A DNA stretch of 64,000 bases from G963675935 sp963719005 (GTDB lineage Bacteria; Planctomycetota; Planctomycetia; Pirellulales; Thermoguttaceae): contig CAVRAR010000007.1 of NCBI GenBank assembly GCA_963719005.1, positions 1-64,000 of the forward strand. Reading direction: 5' to 3'. Under the pieces are notes generated by a model, which worked only from the letters and a program-made list of their open reading frames with translations, ran no database searches and was not told where the DNA came from. Of this stretch, positions 59,507 to 64,000 are shown piece by piece. The position numbers were made by a program, and so were the translations under genes. Position 1 is the stretch's first letter. Every line of letters starts with the position of its first letter.

Positions 59507-61246
59507 ATGGCAACACGAAATCGGCAGAATTGGAAGTTGGACAACCAGGGCGAATATCCCCGTCAAATCGGCTGGAAGTACAGCCGCAACGGAAAGCTGA
59601 TCCAACACAAATTTCGTCTGGGGGCTGACCTCAAAGAGGCCAAACGCCGAGAGCAGAAACTCTTGGAACTGTGGGGCCAAATCGAATTGGATTCAATCAG
59701 TCAGCCTATCGTTTGGACTTCTTTCGCTCTCGATCTGGGGAAGCAGATCGCAAAGGGGAAGTTCCAAATCGAACTCCCCAGAAAACCCCACGACGGTCCC
59801 GAAGCCTATGCCCGGTATCTCCATCGTGTGCAACGACATTACCCAATGGTTTCCATCGTTGCCGAGGACGAGGAAGCATACGTTGCCGGGGCTGCGGCAA
59901 ATCGCACGATGGTGCAGGAACAGATCGGGGCATTGCGGGAGCAGATCGCCGTCAGAGAAACCAAGCACGCTCGATCAGGAAATGTCTCCAAGATCGACCT
60001 GTGTCGCCAGGGCGGCATGTTGCACGATGCGATGAGAGCCTATATCGAATGGCTCAAGAAGGACTGCTTCCAACCGGCACTGGGACGGGTTACAGATGGT
60101 GGCCGCACGAAGATACGGCAGATCGAAACCCTTATGACCCGCCACGAGAACCAGCCGCTTTCGATGCTGGATGAAGCCGCAGTCGAAGAGATGTTTCGTT
60201 TGTGGCGACAACGCCCGTTCAAAAAGGGCAGCACAAAACCGATCAGCCGAGTCTCTGCCGAGAACTACATCGGTGAACTGAAGCGGTTCTTGCGTTGGCT
60301 CCACAAGTGCAAGGATTTCGATTGGCGGAAGCCAGAGGACTTTGATGAAATCAAGACAAGAGTGGATGCGGCTCCAGGCGACAAACAACGGAAGCTCGTG
60401 CAAGTTGACACCTTCTCGCTGGATGAACTGCGGTTGCTCAATGAGTATGCCACGCCGTTGGAGCGAGTGTTCCTCCTTCTTGGCATCAACTGCGGGTTTG
60501 GGGTTGCGGAAATTGCGAGCCTGTTGGTTGGCGAGGTGGTTCTCTTCAAGGGCCATGAGGAACGACATCAAGAAATCCTCGGCTATTCGACCACCAACGC
60601 CGATTCGTTCATCAAACGCATCAGACGTAAGAATGGCGTGTACGGTGAGCACATTCTGTTTCCGCAGACGGTGGAAGCCATGCAGTGGGTGCTGGAACGT
60701 CGAAGGAAGCATCCCAACTTCGACGCAGAAGCCGTTCTGTTGCTCAACGACAGGGGAGAAACCTACAACCGGCCAACGAAAGGCAACCATCGAAACCAGC
60801 AAATCCCAAGTCGTTTCGCAGACCTTCTGCGGCGAATTCGGCGGGATCATCCTGATTTTCCCACGCTCTCATTCGGGAAACTGCGGAAGACCGCAGGCGA
60901 TCTCATCAGACGCTTTGCCGATGGCGAAATCCATGCGGTTTTTATGTGTCATGGCCAGCCAGTTGCGACCGACAACTTGACCGACATTTACTCGAATCGA
61001 CCATTTGGAAAAGTGTTCAAGGCCATTCGAGAAGTTCAGGAATACTTGCAGCCGGTCTTCGCTGCTGCCGGTGCAGCCCCATTCAACTCCCGATTGTCAC
61101 AGGTCGTCTACCGTTCGCCAACACGAGACGAGATTTTGCGACTTCACGACGGAGGACTAGCCGTTCGGGCCATTGCCGAAAAAGTTGGCCGGTCTCGGAC
61201 TACGGTGCATCGGCACATAACACGGCACCGTCCTAAATCCATTTAA
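59507..61246 (+). CDS. Large tyrosine-recombinase-like protein with C-terminal HTH
   Basis: The 579-residue protein has a basic N-terminus (NGKLIQHKFRLGADLKEAKR), a helical core-binding region (AAVEEMFRLWRQRPFKKGST) and a catalytic-like domain with VFLLLGINCGFGVAEIASLL. Box II region SFGKLRKTAGDLIRRFADGE has Lys where most family members have His, then VFMCHGQP and the Tyr in DIYSNRPFGKVF. A C-terminal HTH (LAVRAIAEKVGRSRTTVHRH) is unusual for integrases. The box I Arg is absent. It sits 220 bp downstream of tRNA-Ser and is probably the integrase of a planctomycete integrative element. Confidence 0.8.
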   Translation: MATRNRQNWKLDNQGEYPRQIGWKYSRNGKLIQHKFRLGADLKEAKRREQKLLELWGQIELDSISQPIVWTSFALDLGKQIAKGKFQIELPRKPHDGPEAYARYLHRVQRHYPMVSIVAEDEEAYVAGAAANRTMVQEQIGALREQIAVRETKHARSGNVSKIDLCRQGGMLHDAMRAYIEWLKKDCFQPALGRVTDGGRTKIRQIETLMTRHENQPLSMLDEAAVEEMFRLWRQRPFKKGSTKPISRVSAENYIGELKRFLRWLHKCKDFDWRKPEDFDEIKTRVDAAPGDKQRKLVQVDTFSLDELRLLNEYATPLERVFLLLGINCGFGVAEIASLLVGEVVLFKGHEERHQEILGYSTTNADSFIKRIRRKNGVYGEHILFPQTVEAMQWVLERRRKHPNFDAEAVLLLNDRGETYNRPTKGNHRNQQIPSRFADLLRRIRRDHPDFPTLSFGKLRKTAGDLIRRFADGEIHAVFMCHGQPVATDNLTDIYSNRPFGKVFKAIREVQEYLQPVFAAAGAAPFNSRLSQVVYRSPTRDEILRLHDGGLAVRAIAEKVGRSRTTVHRHITRHRPKSI

Positions 61247-61269
61247 CTGGCTGAACCCGCCCCCCACTT

Positions 61270-61600
61270 TTTCTCGCCCACCCCGGCAAGCGAACCATTT
61301 TCTGTGGAAACTGAGCCAAAGTGACGGGAGCAACTGAAAGGCAGGTCTCGGTTCCCCTCCAGTCAGTTGGCTTCCCTCGGACTCTCTTGAACAGAAAGCC
61401 CGCCCCGCCAATTCTCCACAGCCCTGGTCAAAACGAAGCCAAGCACCACGGAAATGAAGCCGAGCCAACGGGAGCAACTGGAAGGCGTGGCTTCCGCTTG
61501 CTTGGACAAAAGAGGCTTCCCTTGAACAAGAGCCGCCCCCGCTGTTTCTCCACTGGGCCTGGGTATGGAACCAAGCCCCCAATGGAAAAGGCTATTTCAT
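61270..61600. repeat. Imperfect direct repeats after the integrase-like gene
   Basis: Two ~150-bp units can be aligned: GTGGAAACTGAGCCAAAGTG.. with CACGGAAATGAAGCCGAGCC.., and CTTGAACAGAAAGCCCGCCC.. with CTTGAACAAGAGCCGCCCCC... A further partial copy (CCGCCCCCGCTGTTTCTCCA) lies at about 63220-63265, beyond the IS5 element. Confidence 0.6.
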
Positions 61601-61814
61601 TTTGCTTTACGCAAAATCTGGCGACCGGGCGAGGGTGAAGAGAATGACCTCCTCGCCAGTTGTGGTGCTAATGTCGTGGTGCATGGACAAAAGCTTGACG
61701 CCGGTGATCCTCTCGACCATTGCCTCCATGACTGGATGGTTCGTTTCGATCAACTGGGACCGCACTTGCTTGAGTAAATCCCGCCCTTTTTCGACGGGAA
61801 GCATTTTGACTAAG

Positions 61815-62721
61815 AGGTTCTAACAAAACCAGTATTTCCTGATCTGTCCAATGTTGCTAAACTCTCGGGCTAACCTGGTCAACCAACAGATATGTCAGGG
61901 AGGATATTATGGCCAAGCCACTGCTGCCCGATGCGCTTTGGGAGCGAATCAAGCCTTTGCTGCCGCGCGAACGCGGCAAGCCGAAAGGAGGCCGACCGCG
62001 AGTTTCCGATCGTGCGGCGCTCACGGGGATTCTCTTCGTATTGAAAACGGGTTGTCCGTGGGAATATCTTCCGCAGGAGTTGGGCTGCGGATGCGGCATG
62101 ACGTGCTGGCGACGACTCCGCGACTGGCACGTGGCTGGTGTCTGGAAGCGGATATGGAAGCTACTTTTGGACGAATTGGGATTGGCAGGCCAAATCGACT
62201 GGTCAACATCCGCGATCGACAGTTGCTCCGTGCGAGCAGTTTTTGGGGGGCAAAAACGGGCCCAAATCCCACGGATCGAGGCAAGAATGGCTCGAAGCGT
62301 CATCTGATGGTGGACGGCAGCGGCACGCCTCTGGCCATTACCCACACCGGCGCGAATTGCCACGATTCGGAGATGGCTATTCCTTTGGTTCAACGCAGTT
62401 CCACCGATCAAGCAACCTCGCGGCGCACCGCGCAAGCGTCCCGATGAACTGCTCGCGGATCGAGCCTATGATGCGGAAGCCAAGATTCGTAAACCCCTGC
62501 GCAAGCGGAGAATCAAGCCGCTGGTTGCTCACCGCAACACCGAGCACGGCAGCGGCCTGGGCAAATTCCGCTACGTCGTTGAAGCCTGCTTCGATTGGCT
62601 CTTCAACTGGCGTCGTCTGCGGGTGCGTTACGAGAAACGACCGGACATTCACGATGCGTTCCTAATCATCGGTTGTGCCATGATCTGCTGGAACCGCGTA
62701 CTGGAGTTTTGTTAGAACCTC
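61815..62721 (+). mobile_element. IS5-family (IS427-like) insertion sequence
   Basis: The 907-bp element has perfect 16-bp terminal inverted repeats (GAGGTTCTAACAAAAC at 61815-61830 and its complement at 62706-62721) flanked by TAA on both sides (61812-61814 and 62722-62724), a TNA-type duplication typical of the group. One transposase gene occupies most of it. The element lies in the DUF2294 gene. Confidence 0.92.
61909..62715 (+). CDS. IS5/IS427-type transposase, two frames
   Basis: The first frame (61909 to about 62250) reads MAKPLLPDALWERIKPLLPR and GILFVLKTGCPWEYLPQELG with the first catalytic Asp in TSAIDSCSVRA. At the G6/CA5 run (62245-62255) a -1 shift leads to KTGPNPTDRGKNGSKRHLMV and GTPLAITHTGANCHDSEMA, as expected if expression uses programmed frameshifting. 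A second shift near 62385, here an apparent extra base, leads to RPDELLADRAYDAEAKIRK (second Asp) and YVVEACFDWLFNWRRLRVRY (Glu). Confidence 0.88.
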
Positions 62722-63055
62722 TAATTGATGTTCGGCTGCTGCCAAGACGCCTCGAAGGCGAATCAGTAACAGATCACCGAGCAGATGAACTTGGATGTCC
62801 TTGGGTTTCCGGCCTATGCAATCCCGCTCGAAGCGACTGATTTCCTCGCTGATAGCCGCTTCGATCTCTCCCTTGGTTCTCATGGAAATCCTTCCGCTGG
62901 TTGGCCACGGTTGCACAAGAACTACCCAGTTGTCTCGTGGTCTTGCTGCCGTGGGAATCTTCCCCCATTGGTGCCAAGAAGTTTGCGTCCATCGAAACAA
63001 AAAAGCCGACGTGGCGGAACACCCGAAGGTATTCGATCACGTCGGCTTACTCTTC

Positions 63056-63087
63056 AACGAACCCCCCGGCAAAGCCGGGTTGTTCTT
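63056..63087. terminator. Hairpin with T-rich tail
   Basis: GAAC-CCCCCGGC-AAA-GCCGGG-TTGTTC forms a strong stem-loop followed by TTC. It lies upstream of the DUF2294 relic on the plus strand; whether it terminates a transcript here is uncertain. Confidence 0.4.
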
Positions 63088-63094
63088 CGTCTAG

Positions 63095-63211
63095 TCATCC
63101 AACGACTATTGTATTGTACGGTATGGAACGGGGAGTGCAATTATCCTCCTCGTCATCGGTGCCGCCAGCCTGCTCGGTTTCGGCTGGTGGCGACGAAGGC
63201 AACGAGGATAG
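63095..63211 (+). pseudogene. C-terminal sorting-tail remnant (PEP-CTERM-like)
   Basis: One frame ends with IILLVIGAASLLGFGWWRRR-QRG and a stop at 63208-63210. A single hydrophobic helix followed by a WWRRR basic cluster at the extreme C-terminus is the look of a PEP-CTERM-type sorting tail. The frame is closed upstream by a stop and has no start codon, so this appears to be the surviving end of a deleted surface-protein gene. Confidence 0.45.
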
Positions 63212-63332
63212 AAGAAACCAGCCGCCCCCGCTGTTTCTCCACTGGGACTGGGTATGGAACCAAACCCCAGCGAAACCGTCCAGAGTTTCTCTATTCTTTT
63301 TTCCTGTACACGGAATCCATTGTACAGGAAAA

Positions 63333-63518
63333 CTATCTCACGCCCTTCATCTGCCCAAACGGACACCGGCTGCATTTGAAGCCACGACCGTATTGGCTAC
63401 GATGCTCGTTCAGACAGTGCGGGCAGACCCGAAAACCGCACGTATTGCAGATGAACCAACGCCAATTCTGCGGCAGCATCTTCCCGCAGTGTTGGCAGGG
63501 AATGAGATAGTTGGTCAC
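63333..63518 (-). CDS. Small zinc-ribbon protein
   Basis: The 61-residue protein carries four CxxC pairs (CQHC, CNTC, CPHC, CSRC) and aromatic/basic residues between them, suggesting two zinc ribbons. Its ATG overlaps the stop of the upstream HTH gene by four bases (ATGA), supporting a real, coupled gene. Family unknown. Confidence 0.65.
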   Translation of the reverse strand: MTNYLIPCQHCGKMLPQNWRWFICNTCGFRVCPHCLNEHRSQYGRGFKCSRCPFGQMKGVR

Positions 63519-63709
63519 GCCGCACCTCGCAACACCCGATAAACCGTAGGTCGTGAAAGCCCCGTGATCCTGGCGATGTGCGTGACCTTCTTCCCAGCCG
63601 CCTTCATTTCTTTGATGGCGGCAACTTGGTCATCCGATACCTTCCATCGCCAGCCGGGCTTGGAGCCGCCCCTGATGGCACACGGATGTTCTGGGGAAGA
63701 ATCGGGCAT
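63515..63709 (-). CDS. Small HTH protein (resolvase/invertase-type HTH), tandem paralogue
   Basis: The 64-residue protein has a Hin/resolvase-like HTH: VSDDQVAAIKEMKAAGKKVT and HIARITGLSRPTVYRVLR. Its last ~50 residues are nearly identical to those of the gene at 63730, showing a recent duplication. It overlaps the zinc-ribbon gene start. Confidence 0.7.
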   Translation of the reverse strand: MPDSSPEHPCAIRGGSKPGWRWKVSDDQVAAIKEMKAAGKKVTHIARITGLSRPTVYRVLRGAA

Positions 63710-63729
63710 CTGATTACGCCTCCCGTTGC

Positions 63730-64000
63730 CTATGATCCTGGTCGCAGCACCCTATAAATCGTCGGTCTACTCAATCCAGTGGCCCGAGCAATATGCGTGA
63801 TCTTCTTCCCCGCCGCCTTCATTTCTTTGATGGTAACAACTTGGTCGTCGCTGACCTTCCACCGCCAGCCGGGCTTGCTGCCGCCCCAGCGTTTTCCATT
63901 CTCCCACGCCTTGATCCGCCCCAATCGGCAAAGCTCGGACCACCGCACCATATCATGGTCATGGACTTTTTCGTGGCACTTGATGCACAGTGGGACTGTC
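63730..64000 (-). CDS. HNH-like/HTH protein (partial at window edge)
   Basis: The frame is open to the window edge. It reads LCIKCHEKVHDHDMVRWSEL, with a CxxCH motif like that of HNH endonuclease C-termini, then GGSKPGWRWKVSDDQVVTIK and the HTH HIARATGLSRPTIYRVLR. An ATG at 63951 would give only 73 residues and miss the CxxCH motif, so the gene very probably starts outside the window. It may be a homing-type or phage HNH protein with an accessory HTH. Confidence 0.7.
   Translation of the reverse strand, partial: TVPLCIKCHEKVHDHDMVRWSELCRLGRIKAWENGKRWGGSKPGWRWKVSDDQVVTIKEMKAAGKKITHIARATGLSRPTIYRVLRPGS

Larger units (their letters stand above)
61607..62883 (-). pseudogene. DUF2294-family gene interrupted by an IS5-type element
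   Basis: The N-terminal part (MRTKGEIEAAISEEISRFER ... RLRGVLAAAEHQL, 62883 to about 62722) and the C-terminal part (KMLPVEKGRDLLKQVRSQLI ... LARSPDFA, about 61811 to 61607) are separated by the IS at 61815-62721. Removing the element and one TAA copy restores an uninterrupted reading frame (..AEHQL joined to VKMLPVEKG..) matching DUF2294. The function of DUF2294 is not established. Confidence 0.85.

Noticed and set aside
59198..61246. Attachment-site duplication of the tRNA-Ser 3' end by the adjacent integrase-like element
   Set aside because: I could not find a second copy of the tRNA 3' sequence in the window; the other end may lie outside.

Overview
The window is GC-rich DNA that looks like a planctomycete chromosome, probably Pirellulales-like. 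The evidence is gene content: a MoxR/DUF58/BatA/VWA operon running into trypsin-PDZ proteins, very long PQQ-propeller proteins, an exported alpha-toroid protein, a Cys-rich exported protein, PduS/PduT-type microcompartment genes, and several families of dispersed palindromic repeats. No rRNA is present, so the lineage is inferred.

Layout. 1-509: eroded WD40 and TPR remnants. 510-3815: a complete IS66-family element with terminal inverted repeats, an 8-bp target duplication and an extra passenger gene. 4196-6132: small unknown genes. 6442-10492: threonine catabolism (tdh, kbl) with two unknown genes between. 10534-11126: a DUF433/DUF5615 pair. 11346-16502: a DUF4139-like protein, a SIMPL protein and an OmpR-type two-component system. 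16604-19745 (minus): PAS histidine kinase, HAD phosphatase and flavin reductase. 20015-22303 (minus): Cys-rich exported protein and a phosphate-selective-type porin.

22565-41264 (minus) is one 12-gene colinear array: MoxR ATPase, DUF58, BatA/VWA, VWA/glutamine-amidotransferase-like, DUF4175-like, coiled-coil, repeat-rich exported protein, NPCBM protein, three tandem trypsin-PDZ proteins (the first has a full catalytic triad, the other two have lost it) and a small membrane protein. Overlapping ATGA junctions suggest translational coupling. I consider this the most system-like locus in the window.

41836-42849: an IS110 transposase. 42985-48750 (minus): an alpha-toroid protein and a ~1,560-residue PQQ-propeller protein. 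49285-55809: an HU protein, a Ser/Thr kinase, an RHH/RelE pair, a Gfo/Idh/MocA oxidoreductase, an exported thioredoxin, and pduT and pduS. 56356-64000 is a mobile-element zone: an IS3 element next to a truncated integrase, tRNA-Ser(GCT), a large integrase-like gene with a C-terminal HTH, an IS5-type element that cleanly interrupts a DUF2294 gene, and small HTH/zinc-ribbon/HNH genes.

Two cross-cutting observations matter. First, about 40 conserved genes or domains are broken by frameshifts, and nearly all of those I could phase are consistent with one EXTRA base. That looks like uncorrected sequencing insertions, so these genes are given as single CDSs spanning the shifts. Second, several unrelated palindromic repeat families share one architecture (two inverted, self-palindromic arms around a variable core). 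Some copies lie in frame inside genes, notably between an ATGA-coupled start codon and the signal peptide of three genes in the MoxR operon.
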